In this document: positions 1 through 7,430 of the stretch, piece after piece | How positions within the stretch are numbered: position 1 is the first letter of the stretch | Layout: every line of letters starts with the position of its first letter | Notes under the pieces: model-generated | What the model was told of the DNA's origin: nothing | The model's database searches: none | The model's input: only the letters and a program-made list of their open reading frames with translations | Origin: Lachnospiraceae bacterium | GTDB taxonomy: Bacteria > Bacillota_A > Clostridia > Lachnospirales > Lachnospiraceae | Direction of reading: 5' to 3' | NCBI GenBank assembly: GCA_017652545.1 | Contig: JAGCAV010000218.1 | Coordinates: 1-9,287, forward strand | Length of the DNA: 9,287 bases | Made by a program: the position numbers and the translations under genes

Positions 1-2370
1 ACAATCGGTATCGTTGATGACGTGACCAATCTCTCCCTTGAACTGGGCGAGCAGCTGGTTACTACGCCGGAAGGCACCGTCAACTGCAAATTCTGGGGTC
101 TGGGCGCAGACGGTACCGTTGGCGCGAACAAGAACTCCATCAAGATCATCGGCGACAACACCGATATGTACGCGCAGGCTTACTTTGATTATGACTCCAA
201 GAAGTCCGGCGGTGTGACCATGTCTCACCTGCGCTTCGGCAAGAGCCCGATCAAGTCCACTTACCTGATCACCAAGGCCAACTTCGTTGCATGCCATAAC
301 CCGGCATACATCCGCAAGTACAACATGGTGCAGGAGCTGGTTGACGGCGGTACATTCCTTCTGAACTGCCCGTGGGATATGGAAGGCATCGAGAAGCACC
401 TTCCCGGCCAGGTCAAGAAGTTCATGGCTGACCACAACATCAAGTTCTATGTCATCGACGGTATCAAGATCGGTAAGGAGATCGGCCTTGGCGGACGTAT
501 CAACACCGTTCTTCAGTCCGCTTTCTTCAAACTTGCGAACATCATCCCCGAGGAGCATGCCATCGAACTGATGAAGGCAGCTGCGAAGGCGACTTATGGC
601 CGCAAGGGCGACAAGATCGTTCAGATGAACTATGATGCCATCGATGCCGGCGCGAAGCAGGTCGTTGAGGTCGCTGTTCCCGCAGAGTGGACCAACGCAC
701 AGGATGAAGGCCTTGACCTGACCCATACCGAGAAGGGCCGTCCCGAGGTCGTTGACTTTGTCAACAACATCCAGGCTGCCGTTTCCGCACAGGAAGGCAA
801 CAAGCTTCCGGTTTCCGCATTTGTCAAGTACATGGATGGCACCACGCCCTCCGGCACTTCCGCCTATGAGAAGCGCGGCATCGCCGTGGATATCCCGGTG
901 TGGAATGCTGAGAACTGTATCCAGTGTAACCGCTGCTCCTATGTCTGCCCGCACGCTGTCATCCGTCCGGTCGCTCTGACCGACGAGGAAGCAGCCGCAG
1001 CTCCGGAAGGACTGCAGACACTGCCGCTGACCGGCATGAAGGATCCGGCTTACAAGTTCTCCATTGTTGTTTCCGCTCTGGACTGCACAGGCTGCGGCTC
1101 CTGCGTGAACGTCTGCCCGGGCAAGAAGGGCAACAAGGCCATCACCATGCAGAACATGGAAGCCAACCAGGGCTGCCAGGCTGCATTCGATTATGCGGCT
1201 GCCCTGCCGATCAAGACCGATGTTGTGGAGAAGTTCAAAGAGAATACTGTCAAGGGATCTCAGTTCAAGCAGCCTCTGCTTGAGTTCTCAGGTGCCTGCG
1301 CAGGCTGCGGCGAGACTCCGTACGCCAAGCTGATCACCCAGCTGTTCGGTGAGAGAATGTACATTGCCAACGCGACCGGCTGCTCCTCCATCTGGGGCAA
1401 CTCTTCACCGTCCACACCGTACACCGTCAATGCAAAGGGCCAGGGTCCTGCATGGTCGAACTCCCTGTTCGAGGACAACGCCGAGTTCGGTTACGGCATG
1501 CTTCTTGCCACGAAGGCGCTTCGCGGCGGCCTGAAGGAGAGAATCGAAGCTCTTGCCGAGAAGGCTGGCGGAGATGTCAAGGCAGCAGCTGACGAATGGG
1601 TCGAGACCTTCAACTGCGGTTCCTGCAACGGTGCGGCTACAGACAAACTGATCGCGGCTCTTGAGGCATGCGGCTGTGACGAGGCAAAGGCGATCCTGAA
1701 GGATAAGGATTATCTGGCCAAGAAATCACAGTGGATCCTCGGCGGCGACGGCTGGGCATATGACATCGGCTTCGGCGGTGTTGACCATGTGCTGGCTTCC
1801 GGCGAAGATATCAACGTCCTGGTATTCGATACCGAGGTCTACTCCAACACCGGCGGTCAGGCTTCCAAGGCAACCCAGCCCGGCGCAGTGGCTCAGTTTG
1901 CTGCGGCAGGTAAGGAAGTGAAGAAGAAAGACCTGGCTTCCATCGCCATGAGCTATGGTTACATCTATGTCGCACAGATCGCCATGGGTGCTGACTTCAA
2001 CCAGACCGTCAAGGCTCTTGCCGAGGCGGAGGCTTATCCGGGACCGTCACTGGTCATCGCCTATGCTCCGTGCATCAACCACGGCATCAAGAAGGGCATG
2101 AGCAAGTCACAGACCGAGGAGCAGCTGGCTGTCGAGGCCGGTTACTGGCATCTGTTCCGCTTCAACCCGGCTGCAGAGTCCAAGTTCACGCTTGACTCCA
2201 AGGCACCGACCGGAGATCTGATGGAGTTCCTGGACGGCGAGGTCCGTTACAACTCCCTGAAGAGAGCAAATCCGGCAAGGGCTGAGAAGCTCTTTGCGAA
2301 GAACGCCCAGTACAATAAGGAACGCTATGAGTACCTGAGCAAGCTCATCGGTCTCTATGCTGCCGAATAA
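1..2370 (+). CDS. nifJ: Pyruvate:ferredoxin (flavodoxin) oxidoreductase, C-terminal part (5' truncated by window edge)
   Basis: This enzyme oxidatively decarboxylates pyruvate with CoA to acetyl-CoA and CO2 and reduces ferredoxin; it is cytoplasmic, uses thiamine diphosphate (TPP) and three [4Fe-4S] clusters. The frame is open from base 1, so the GTG at 22 is not the start. 789 residues are visible. A ferredoxin-like domain has two CxxCxxCxxxCP motifs with cysteines at 916-948 and 1084-1116. The proximal cluster ligands are a CxxC pair at 1297 and 1306, a TGCS cysteine at 1381 and a late cysteine at 2071. The TPP site is GDGWAYDIG at 1747-1773 with the NTGGQ segment at 1846-1860. Aligning the ligands to Cys812, 815, 840 and 1071 of the Desulfovibrio africanus enzyme suggests about 380 residues are missing upstream and that the protein ends near residue 1169, without that enzyme's extra C-terminal domain. 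Codon use is strongly biased (AAG, AAC, ATC, GGC), which suggests high expression. A terminator follows the TAA. Confidence 0.97.
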   Translation, partial: TIGIVDDVTNLSLELGEQLVTTPEGTVNCKFWGLGADGTVGANKNSIKIIGDNTDMYAQAYFDYDSKKSGGVTMSHLRFGKSPIKSTYLITKANFVACHNPAYIRKYNMVQELVDGGTFLLNCPWDMEGIEKHLPGQVKKFMADHNIKFYVIDGIKIGKEIGLGGRINTVLQSAFFKLANIIPEEHAIELMKAAAKATYGRKGDKIVQMNYDAIDAGAKQVVEVAVPAEWTNAQDEGLDLTHTEKGRPEVVDFVNNIQAAVSAQEGNKLPVSAFVKYMDGTTPSGTSAYEKRGIAVDIPVWNAENCIQCNRCSYVCPHAVIRPVALTDEEAAAAPEGLQTLPLTGMKDPAYKFSIVVSALDCTGCGSCVNVCPGKKGNKAITMQNMEANQGCQAAFDYAAALPIKTDVVEKFKENTVKGSQFKQPLLEFSGACAGCGETPYAKLITQLFGERMYIANATGCSSIWGNSSPSTPYTVNAKGQGPAWSNSLFEDNAEFGYGMLLATKALRGGLKERIEALAEKAGGDVKAAADEWVETFNCGSCNGAATDKLIAALEACGCDEAKAILKDKDYLAKKSQWILGGDGWAYDIGFGGVDHVLASGEDINVLVFDTEVYSNTGGQASKATQPGAVAQFAAAGKEVKKKDLASIAMSYGYIYVAQIAMGADFNQTVKALAEAEAYPGPSLVIAYAPCINHGIKKGMSKSQTEEQLAVEAGYWHLFRFNPAAESKFTLDSKAPTGDLMEFLDGEVRYNSLKRANPARAEKLFAKNAQYNKERYEYLSKLIGLYAAE

Positions 2371-2403
2371 GGGCGAACTGACTGCATAACAGCACAAAAC
2401 GTC

Positions 2404-2442
2404 AAGGCAGGGATCCGGGAACTGACCGGATCCCTGCTTTTT
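2404..2442 (+). terminator. Intrinsic terminator of nifJ
   Basis: A perfect 12-bp inverted repeat (2407-2418 with 2426-2437, arms GCAGGGATCCGG and its complement) encloses a 7-nt loop and runs directly into TTTTTATTT. Bases 2404-2406 (AAG) can also pair with the first Ts. It lies 34 nt after the nifJ stop, the expected place for a Rho-independent terminator. It separates nifJ from the tat cluster. Confidence 0.93.
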
Positions 2443-2486
2443 ATTTCAGGGGACAGGCAGTTTGAAATGCTTAACACGATTTTGCA

Positions 2487-2515
2487 TTTACTATTTTGGG
2501 GGGCTGTGGTATGAT
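2487..2515 (+). promoter_or_regulatory. Candidate sigma-A promoter of the tat cluster
   Basis: A -10 box TATGAT (2510-2515, 5 of 6 consensus) is preceded by TG at 2507-2508, which gives an extended -10. A -35 match TTTACT (2487-2492, 4 of 6) sits exactly 17 nt upstream. Transcription would start near 2521-2523, about 47-50 nt before the first tat start codon. The site lies in the 199-nt gap after the nifJ terminator, the only gap before mutL long enough for an obvious promoter. The spacer contains TTTTGGGGGG. Assigned from consensus only. Confidence 0.6.
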
Positions 2516-2569
2516 TTCAGAGTGTTCAGATATATTGACCTGATGATTCAGACAATGAAAGGATGAACG

Positions 2570-3109
2570 ATGAAAATCGGTGTATGGGAACTGATGGTCG
2601 TGTTTGTTGTGGCCCTGCTCGTGATCGGGCCTGACAAGCTGCCGGAGTATGCAAGAAAATTCGGAGAGGCGCTTAAGGAGTTTAAAAAATATTCTTCCGA
2701 GGCGACCAGGGAGATCAGAGAAAGCGTGGTGGAACCGCTGCAGGAAGCGCAAAGGCCCCTGAAGGAAGCGATGGAACCTCTCAATGATCTGGAAAAGTCC
2801 GTGCGCGGAGAAATGAACGATCTGAAGAAATCCATCAATGATATAGGAAAGCCGTCGCAGCCGAAGAAGACGGATGAGGCGGAAGAAACAGCAGAAGAGA
2901 CTTCGGCCGGGGACACACAGCCCGCGGAAGAGGGCATTGATGTTCCGGAAGCTGCAGAAGCAGCAGAACCGGCGGCAGAAGAATCCACTGTCTCAGAAGC
3001 GGAAGAGCCGGCAGATGCCACAGTGTCGGAAGACACCATGGTCTCAGAGGCGGAGGCGGCGGAAGAGGCGGAAGAAGCACAGCCCGCGGCGGAAAGTACA
3101 CAGGCGTAG
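2570..3109 (+). CDS. tatA: Twin-arginine translocase TatA/TatB-family subunit, long-tailed copy
   Basis: A component of the Sec-independent Tat system, which moves folded twin-arginine substrates across the cytoplasmic membrane; TatA forms the size-fitting pore and TatB acts with TatC in substrate binding. The 179-residue protein has a membrane helix (about 5-19) starting after Glu7, the hinge Gly20-Pro21, then an amphipathic helix with the family Phe31-Gly32 motif. Residues 55-75 repeat a Pro-Leu heptad (prolines 56, 63, 70). The last 79 residues (101-179) are Ala/Glu-rich with 28 acidic and no Lys or Arg residues, and are probably disordered. Glu7, the Gly-Pro hinge, the length and the acidic tail recall TatB, whereas the FG motif is typical of TatA, so the subtype is open. 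The ATG is chosen because AAAGGA (2558-2563) lies 6 nt upstream. First gene after the candidate promoter; the next tat gene follows after 59 nt. Confidence 0.9.
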   Translation: MKIGVWELMVVFVVALLVIGPDKLPEYARKFGEALKEFKKYSSEATREIRESVVEPLQEAQRPLKEAMEPLNDLEKSVRGEMNDLKKSINDIGKPSQPKKTDEAEETAEETSAGDTQPAEEGIDVPEAAEAAEPAAEESTVSEAEEPADATVSEDTMVSEAEAAEEAEEAQPAAESTQA

Positions 3110-3154
3110 GATTTTGTTCCGATTGCGGACACTGGTACAGATCATTTTAAGTGC

Positions 3155-3160
3155 AGGAGG
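3155..3160 (+). promoter_or_regulatory. Ribosome binding site that fixes the short tatA start
   Basis: AGGAGG is a perfect Shine-Dalgarno sequence 8 nt before the ATG at 3169. An in-frame GTG at 3151 would place this site inside the coding sequence and would add six residues before the conserved MKLG start, so ATG 3169 is preferred. Confidence 0.88.
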
Positions 3161-3168
3161 AAAGCATT

Positions 3169-3363
3169 ATGAAACTTGGAACTACAGAGCTGATCGTCAT
3201 CCTTGTTATTGTTCTCTTGATCTTCGGACCGACGCAGATCCCGAAACTGACAAAAATGTTCGGCAAGTCCGTCAAGAGTTTTAAAGACGGTATGGATGAG
3301 GAAGATAAATCATCCGTAAAAGAGACAACCGCGAAGAAGGATTCTGACACAGCTGACGAGTAA
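3169..3363 (+). CDS. tatA: Sec-independent protein translocase TatA (short, classical copy)
   Basis: This 64-residue protein has the canonical TatA layout: a short membrane helix (about 5-19) with Glu7, the hinge Phe19-Gly20-Pro21, an amphipathic helix with Phe31-Gly32 and Phe38-Lys39, and a short charged tail ending DTADE. TatA oligomerises at the membrane around substrate-loaded TatC to let folded proteins pass. Its first 40 residues align without gaps to the long-tailed protein encoded just upstream, with 17 identities by eye, so the two are paralogs. The start is fixed by AGGAGG at 3155-3160. The stop codon is 3 nt from the tatC ATG, so the two are almost certainly translated from one message. 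Length is in the normal TatA range. Confidence 0.95.
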   Translation: MKLGTTELIVILVIVLLIFGPTQIPKLTKMFGKSVKSFKDGMDEEDKSSVKETTAKKDSDTADE

Positions 3364-3366
3364 ACC

Positions 3367-4149
3367 ATGTTCAAACGAGGACCTAAAAAGAAAACAGAAA
3401 ATGCGGATGGCACAATGCCGCTTACCGGTCATCTGAAGGAACTTCGGAACCGGATCATTATCTGTGTCATCTGTCTGGTCGTTTTCTTCATGCTGGGACT
3501 AAGCCTTGCACCGAGGCTGGTCAGACTGCTGACCGGGATCGGCGAGCAGTTCGGGTATCAGTTCGTCTACATCGCACCGCAGGAATTGCTGCTTCAGTAT
3601 TTCGGCATTGCCATGATCGCCGGTGTTGTGATGAGCGTACCCGTGCTTCTGTATCACATCTGGAGTTTTATCCAGCCCGGCCTGAAGGAAAATGAAAACA
3701 CGATGTTCGGCGCCGCGCTTGCGGCAGGCATGATCTTTTTTGTGATCGGTGTTGCCTTCGCGTATTTCATCATGCTGCCGTTCATGCTTCGCTTTCTGAT
3801 TCAGCTCAGCAAGGGAAGCGATATCACTGCTTCAGTTTCCGTTGCCAACTATGTCAGCTTTCTGCTGACGATCTTTGTGATCATGGGCGTGATCTTTGAA
3901 TTGCCGGTGGTCTGCGTGACCCTGACTTCGCTCGGCCTTCTGAAAGTCGAGTGGATGGTCAAGGCGAGGAAGTTCGCGATCATTATCATTTTCCTTGTGG
4001 CTGCGATCGTGACGCCTCCCGATGTGGTGTCGCAGTGTATGGTAGCGGTCCCCATGCTGGGTCTGTATCAGTTCAGCATCCTGATCTGCAAACTGATCAG
4101 CAGGAGGAAAAAGAACAGGGAAGAAGAGGACCCGGAGGAGCAGGGCTGA
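3367..4149 (+). CDS. tatC: Sec-independent protein translocase TatC
   Basis: TatC is the multispanning membrane core of the Tat translocase and the receptor for twin-arginine signal peptides. The 260-residue product fits the family length and its usual six membrane helices. Conserved positions are visible: HLKELRNR (22-29; Glu25 matches E. coli Glu15), SFIQPGL with Phe101 and Glu110 (matching E. coli Phe94 and Glu103), FELPV with Glu178 (matching Glu170), and TPPD-VVSQ with Asp219 (matching Asp211). A basic N-terminus (FKRGPKKK) precedes the conserved part, and the C-terminus is charged (Lys/Arg, then Glu-rich). The ATG is 3 nt after the tatA stop and has no strong Shine-Dalgarno sequence, which points to translational coupling. 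An internal ATG at 3415 (Met17) is possible but no better supported. With two TatA-family proteins upstream it completes a minimal Tat system. Confidence 0.97.
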   Translation: MFKRGPKKKTENADGTMPLTGHLKELRNRIIICVICLVVFFMLGLSLAPRLVRLLTGIGEQFGYQFVYIAPQELLLQYFGIAMIAGVVMSVPVLLYHIWSFIQPGLKENENTMFGAALAAGMIFFVIGVAFAYFIMLPFMLRFLIQLSKGSDITASVSVANYVSFLLTIFVIMGVIFELPVVCVTLTSLGLLKVEWMVKARKFAIIIIFLVAAIVTPPDVVSQCMVAVPMLGLYQFSILICKLISRRKKNREEEDPEEQG

Positions 4150-4192
4150 CGGGCAGGGGAGCGGACCGCAAAAATCCGCATGTATGGTTTTG

Positions 4193-4199
4193 AAAGGAG
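4193..4199 (+). promoter_or_regulatory. Ribosome binding site that fixes the start at 4207
   Basis: AAAGGAG lies 7 nt before ATG 4207. The in-frame ATG at 4180 has no such site and would add nine residues before an otherwise clean N-terminal membrane helix. Confidence 0.8.
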
Positions 4200-4206
4200 A
4201 GTAGCA

Positions 4207-4548
4207 ATGTTTGGTTCATTGGCAGGATGGCTGTTATCGCTTGTGCTGGCGTTTTTTGCAGGAGCCAGCATCGGAAGCGGCAGCGAAAGAGCAGCAGACT
4301 CCGAGCTGCAGCAGAAGGTTCAGGATCATATGGATGTGATCGTTGACGAGACAGCCGGGATCATCGATGATGTGACGGAAGAGGTCAGAAACAACGAGCA
4401 TGTTCAGGAAGCGGAACAGTTCGTGGAAGATGTGAAGGAGATTGCCCGGAATACGGCCGATGACATCGATGCCCATTTCGGGAAACAGGACGTGGCAGAG
4501 GAAGCGGTCACAGAGGCGCTGACAGAGGCGGCTTCGGAGGCTGACTGA
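4207..4548 (+). CDS. Small acidic membrane-anchored protein of unknown function
   Basis: I do not recognise this family. The 113-residue product has an N-terminal hydrophobic helix (about residues 3-20) followed by a Gly/Ser-rich stretch (GASIGSGS, 19-26), then a soluble part that looks mostly helical. It has 27 Asp/Glu against 6 Lys/Arg and no cysteine. With no Lys or Arg before the helix and a few after it, an N-out/C-in anchor is more likely than a cleaved signal peptide, but this is inference. That shape resembles TatA/TatB, although the FG motif and Gly-Pro hinge are absent. The gene starts 57 nt after tatC, has its own good ribosome binding site, and is followed after 53 nt by the ABC transporter gene. 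No promoter or terminator is evident around it, so it probably belongs to the tat transcript. A YtxH-like membrane-anchored helical protein is an alternative. The gene is well supported; its function is not. Confidence 0.8.
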   Translation: MFGSLAGWLLSLVLAFFAGASIGSGSERAADSELQQKVQDHMDVIVDETAGIIDDVTEEVRNNEHVQEAEQFVEDVKEIARNTADDIDAHFGKQDVAEEAVTEALTEAASEAD

Positions 4549-4561
4549 CATGTATTTATCT

Positions 4562-4575
4562 GCCGGATGACCGGC
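4562..4575 (+). repeat. Short hairpin just upstream of the ABC transporter start
   Basis: A 5-bp inverted repeat GCCGG/CCGGC encloses ATGA (4567-4570). It has no T-tract, so it is not a terminator. It lies 11 nt before the putative ribosome binding site of the ABC gene and could affect translation or RNA stability, but a repeat this short may be chance. Confidence 0.3.
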
Positions 4576-4586
4576 CAATGACGGTT

Positions 4587-4592
4587 GAAGGG
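4587..4592 (+). promoter_or_regulatory. Putative ribosome binding site of the ABC transporter
   Basis: GAAGGG lies 9 nt before ATG 4602, which begins the usual [11 protein letters not shown] start of an ABC ATPase. The in-frame ATG at 4578 lacks an upstream purine-rich site and would add eight residues unlike the family. The site is weaker than those of the other genes here. Confidence 0.6.
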
Positions 4593-4601
4593 CTGTTGCC
4601 T

Positions 4602-7430
4602 ATGCTTACGATCAACGACGTACACAAAGAATATAAAACCGGGAACCTCGTCCAGAAGGCGCTGGATGGGGTTTCCTTGTCTTTCCGGGAAAGGGAGTTT
4701 GTGGCAGTCCTGGGACCCAGCGGATCAGGAAAGACGACGCTTCTGAACATCATCGGGGGCCTGGACCGCTACGATTCCGGGGAGATGTCCATCCGGGGCA
4801 TACCGACCAGCAGTTATTCGGACCGTGACTGGGATACCTACCGCAACCACACCATCGGATTTGTTTTCCAAAGCTATAATCTGATTCCCCACCAGAGCAT
4901 CCTCTCCAACGTGGAACTTGCCATGACGCTTTCGGGCGTGGGAAGGCAGGAACGCCGGGAGCGGGCGCTGGAAGCGCTGGAGCGGGTAGGCCTGAAGGAA
5001 CAGGCGTTCAAGAAGCCGTCCCAGATGTCCGGAGGCCAGATGCAGCGTGTGGCGATCGCACGGGCGCTGGTCAACAGACCATCCGTCCTGCTGGCGGACG
5101 AACCGACCGGCGCGTTGGATTCCGATACCGGTGAGCAGGTCATGCAGCTGTTAAAGGAAGTGGCGCAGGATCACCTGGTCATCATGGTGACGCACAACCC
5201 CGATCTTGCGGAGCGCTACGCGACAAGGACTGTCCGGCTCAGGGACGGCCAGGTGCGGGAGGATACGGATCCGTATGAAGAGGGACAGAGCGCTCCTTCT
5301 GAAAGCGCTGACGGACAGAAGCGTCTCAAACGCCCGTCCATGTCTTTCCTGACGGCGCTTTCTCTTTCTGTCGCCAACCTTCTGTCGAAGAAGGCCAGAA
5401 CGATCCTGGTTGCCTTTGCGGCTTCCATCGGGATCGTCGGCATTGCACTGATCCTTTCTCTGTCGAACGGTGCGAATGCCTATATCCGGCGGATGGAGCG
5501 GGATTCCCTGAGCCAGTATCCCATCGAGATTCTGAACTCGGCTTTTTCCATGGAAGAGACCATGATGACGTTCGCCGCGATGCGGTCCGGAAACGACCAG
5601 ATGGGTCCTTCTGCAGGCACCGGATCCGCCGGCGAGGCAGGCATGGTGACAGAGCAGCAGATGATGGGCGGCATGCTTTCCTCGGCGAGACTGAATGACC
5701 TGGCATCTCTGAAACGCTGGTTCGACAGCGGCCAGAGCGGAATGGAGGCATATACCCGGGGAATCGACTACAGCTACGGGATCAGCCCGCAGATCTATCA
5801 GGCCAGAGAGGATGGCTCCTACCGGCAGGTGAATCCGGATCAGACGATCGCGGCAATGGGTGTGAGCATGAACGAAGGCCTGACCGGCGCCATGTCCGGA
5901 TACGGGCTCAATGAAGTTTTCCGCCCGCTGCCGGAGAATGAAGCGCTCTATAAAAATGACTATACACTGCTCGCGGGCGAATGGCCCAGGGAAGACACCG
6001 ACCTGGTGCTGATTCTGTCCGGTTCGGGCGGCATACCCGATATACTGCTTTATACGATGGGGCTGAAGGATGCCGATGAACTGGACAGCCAGATCGAGAG
6101 CATAGTGGCCGGAAGCGGTTCCACCATGGAACTGCAGCAGAACCGGGTGTTTGACCCGAAGGAATTTCTCGGGATCTCCTTCAGACTGCTTCCTGTCTGT
6201 GAGACATACGCCTATGACGAGAAGCTGAATATCTGGGTGGATGAGAGCACGGATGAAGCGAAAATGAACAGGCTGCTTTCGCAGGCCGAGGAGATGAGGA
6301 TCGTCGGTGTCGCGAAAACGGATCAGGATGTCGGCTTTGGGATCCTGGAACTGGGGATCGAATACCCGGCCTCCCTGCTGAAACGGCTGATGCGCCAGGC
6401 TGAGAAGAGCGCCGTGGTCCGGGCCCAGATGTCGGATGAAACGATGAATATCCTGACGGGTGTTCCCTTCGGCGAGAGCTCGGAAGAGGACGGCTTTTCC
6501 CTCACGGATATGATCGAGATCCATCCGGAAAAGCTGCCGGAGGCGATCAGCTTCCGCTGGGACGATCTGGACAGCCTGGAGACGGATGAGACCCGCCTGA
6601 CAGCCCGGCGCACGGTGCGGATCATCCGGGAACTGACCAGGACCGGCCGGTCGGATACGCTGAAAGAGATGATGGAACAGACGCTTCCCCTGCTGATGGA
6701 CCTGATCGAGGTGGACGAGGAGAAGATGGGCGAAGCGGTGTCATTTGTGATGGATGAGGCCCGTATGCAGGAGATGTTTGCGGCAAGAGCCGCTGCACAG
6801 AGTGCGACGTATGCGGGAAATCTGACAAAGTTCGGATATGCCGATCCCGGCAGACCGATGCGCGTTACGATCTATCCGGGCGACTTTGACAGCAAAAATG
6901 AGGTGGTCCGTCTTCTGGACGCCTACAACGCGGCAATGGAAGCGGAAGGATATGATGACAAGGTCATCACATACACGGACTATGTCGGCGCGCTGATGTC
7001 ATCCGTGACAACCATCATAGATGTGATCACCTATGTGCTGATCGCATTTGTCGCCGTGTCCCTGGTGGTATCCTCCATCATGATCGGGATCATCACCTAT
7101 ATCTCTGTCCTGGAGAGAAGAAAAGAGATCGGCATTCTGCGTGCCATGGGCGCTTCCAAACGGAATATCACGGAGGTGTTCAACGCGGAGACATTCATCA
7201 TCGGACTGCTGGCCGGTGTATTCGGAATTGCGCTGACGCTGATCCTGCAGATACCGATCAACCGGATCATCCGTCATCTTGCGAATCAGGAAGGGATCCG
7301 GGCTTTCCTGCCGCCCGGCGCCGGAACGATCCTGGTCCTGCTGTGTATCTTCCTGACATTCCTGGGCGGATTTATCCCCTCCAGACAGGCGGCCGGACAG
7401 GATCCCGTGGCTGCCCTGCGCAGTGAATGA
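4602..7430 (+). CDS. Fused ABC transporter ATPase/FtsX-type permease (MacB/LolD-E-like) with large extracytoplasmic domain
   Basis: One 942-residue chain joins both halves of a type VII (mechanotransmission) ABC transporter. The N-terminal ATPase (about 1-225) has Walker A GPSGSGKT (38-45), Q-loop Gln90, signature MSGGQ (142-146), Walker B VLLADE (162-167), D-loop ALD (171-173) and the switch His198. A linker leads to membrane helix 1 (about 267-287), then roughly 520 residues outside the membrane, then three C-terminal helices (about 806-831, 864-884, 907-925). The FtsX-family coupling segment [16 protein letters not shown] (837-852) lies between helices 2 and 3. Such proteins convert ATP hydrolysis into movement of the outer domain and act in peptide or lipoprotein release, resistance or cell-wall control; the substrate here is unknown. 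E. coli MacB is about 650 residues, so this ectodomain is much larger. Residues 317-358 hold nine methionines with a Gly-rich stretch. The gene ends with TGA followed at once by TAA. Family assignment is firm, role is not. Confidence 0.95.
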   Translation: MLTINDVHKEYKTGNLVQKALDGVSLSFREREFVAVLGPSGSGKTTLLNIIGGLDRYDSGEMSIRGIPTSSYSDRDWDTYRNHTIGFVFQSYNLIPHQSILSNVELAMTLSGVGRQERRERALEALERVGLKEQAFKKPSQMSGGQMQRVAIARALVNRPSVLLADEPTGALDSDTGEQVMQLLKEVAQDHLVIMVTHNPDLAERYATRTVRLRDGQVREDTDPYEEGQSAPSESADGQKRLKRPSMSFLTALSLSVANLLSKKARTILVAFAASIGIVGIALILSLSNGANAYIRRMERDSLSQYPIEILNSAFSMEETMMTFAAMRSGNDQMGPSAGTGSAGEAGMVTEQQMMGGMLSSARLNDLASLKRWFDSGQSGMEAYTRGIDYSYGISPQIYQAREDGSYRQVNPDQTIAAMGVSMNEGLTGAMSGYGLNEVFRPLPENEALYKNDYTLLAGEWPREDTDLVLILSGSGGIPDILLYTMGLKDADELDSQIESIVAGSGSTMELQQNRVFDPKEFLGISFRLLPVCETYAYDEKLNIWVDESTDEAKMNRLLSQAEEMRIVGVAKTDQDVGFGILELGIEYPASLLKRLMRQAEKSAVVRAQMSDETMNILTGVPFGESSEEDGFSLTDMIEIHPEKLPEAISFRWDDLDSLETDETRLTARRTVRIIRELTRTGRSDTLKEMMEQTLPLLMDLIEVDEEKMGEAVSFVMDEARMQEMFAARAAAQSATYAGNLTKFGYADPGRPMRVTIYPGDFDSKNEVVRLLDAYNAAMEAEGYDDKVITYTDYVGALMSSVTTIIDVITYVLIAFVAVSLVVSSIMIGIITYISVLERRKEIGILRAMGASKRNITEVFNAETFIIGLLAGVFGIALTLILQIPINRIIRHLANQEGIRAFLPPGAGTILVLLCIFLTFLGGFIPSRQAAGQDPVAALRSE

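Noticed and set aside
22..24. GTG at 22 as the start of nifJ
   Set aside because: Codons 1-7 upstream are open and read TIGIVDD, continuous with the family sequence; the conserved N-terminal domains must lie beyond the left edge.
2548..3132. A 194-codon Ser/Ala-rich open frame on the minus strand over the first tat gene
   Set aside because: It is the reverse reading of the Ala/Glu tail (GCN and GAR codons become Ser/Ala/Val/Leu). Low-complexity sense DNA explains its length.
3110..3168. The 59-nt gap between the two TatA-family genes, searched for a promoter or terminator
   Set aside because: Only a 4-bp TCCG/CGGA repeat near 3120 and no paired -35/-10 boxes; beyond the ribosome binding site nothing is supported.
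2874..3284. A 136-codon plus-strand frame rich in Arg/Lys across the end of the first tat gene and the start of the short tatA
   Set aside because: It is the out-of-frame reading of GAR/GCN-rich DNA, overlaps two well-supported genes, and has no own ribosome binding site.
4161..4179. GCGGA/TCCGC inverted repeat between tatC and the small acidic gene, considered as a terminator
   Set aside because: The stem is only 5 bp with a 9-nt loop and no T-run directly after it; it should not stop transcription.
4550..4570. A six-codon frame (ATG at 4550, TGA at 4568) before the ABC gene, considered as a leader peptide
   Set aside because: No ribosome binding site of its own, no run of regulatory codons and no attenuator-like structure with a T-tract downstream.
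5151..6524. A 457-codon open frame on the minus strand inside the ABC transporter gene
   Set aside because: It lies fully antisense to a well-supported coding region, has no recognisable domain, is rich in His/Arg/Gln as expected from reading GC-rich codons backwards, and has no convincing ribosome binding site.
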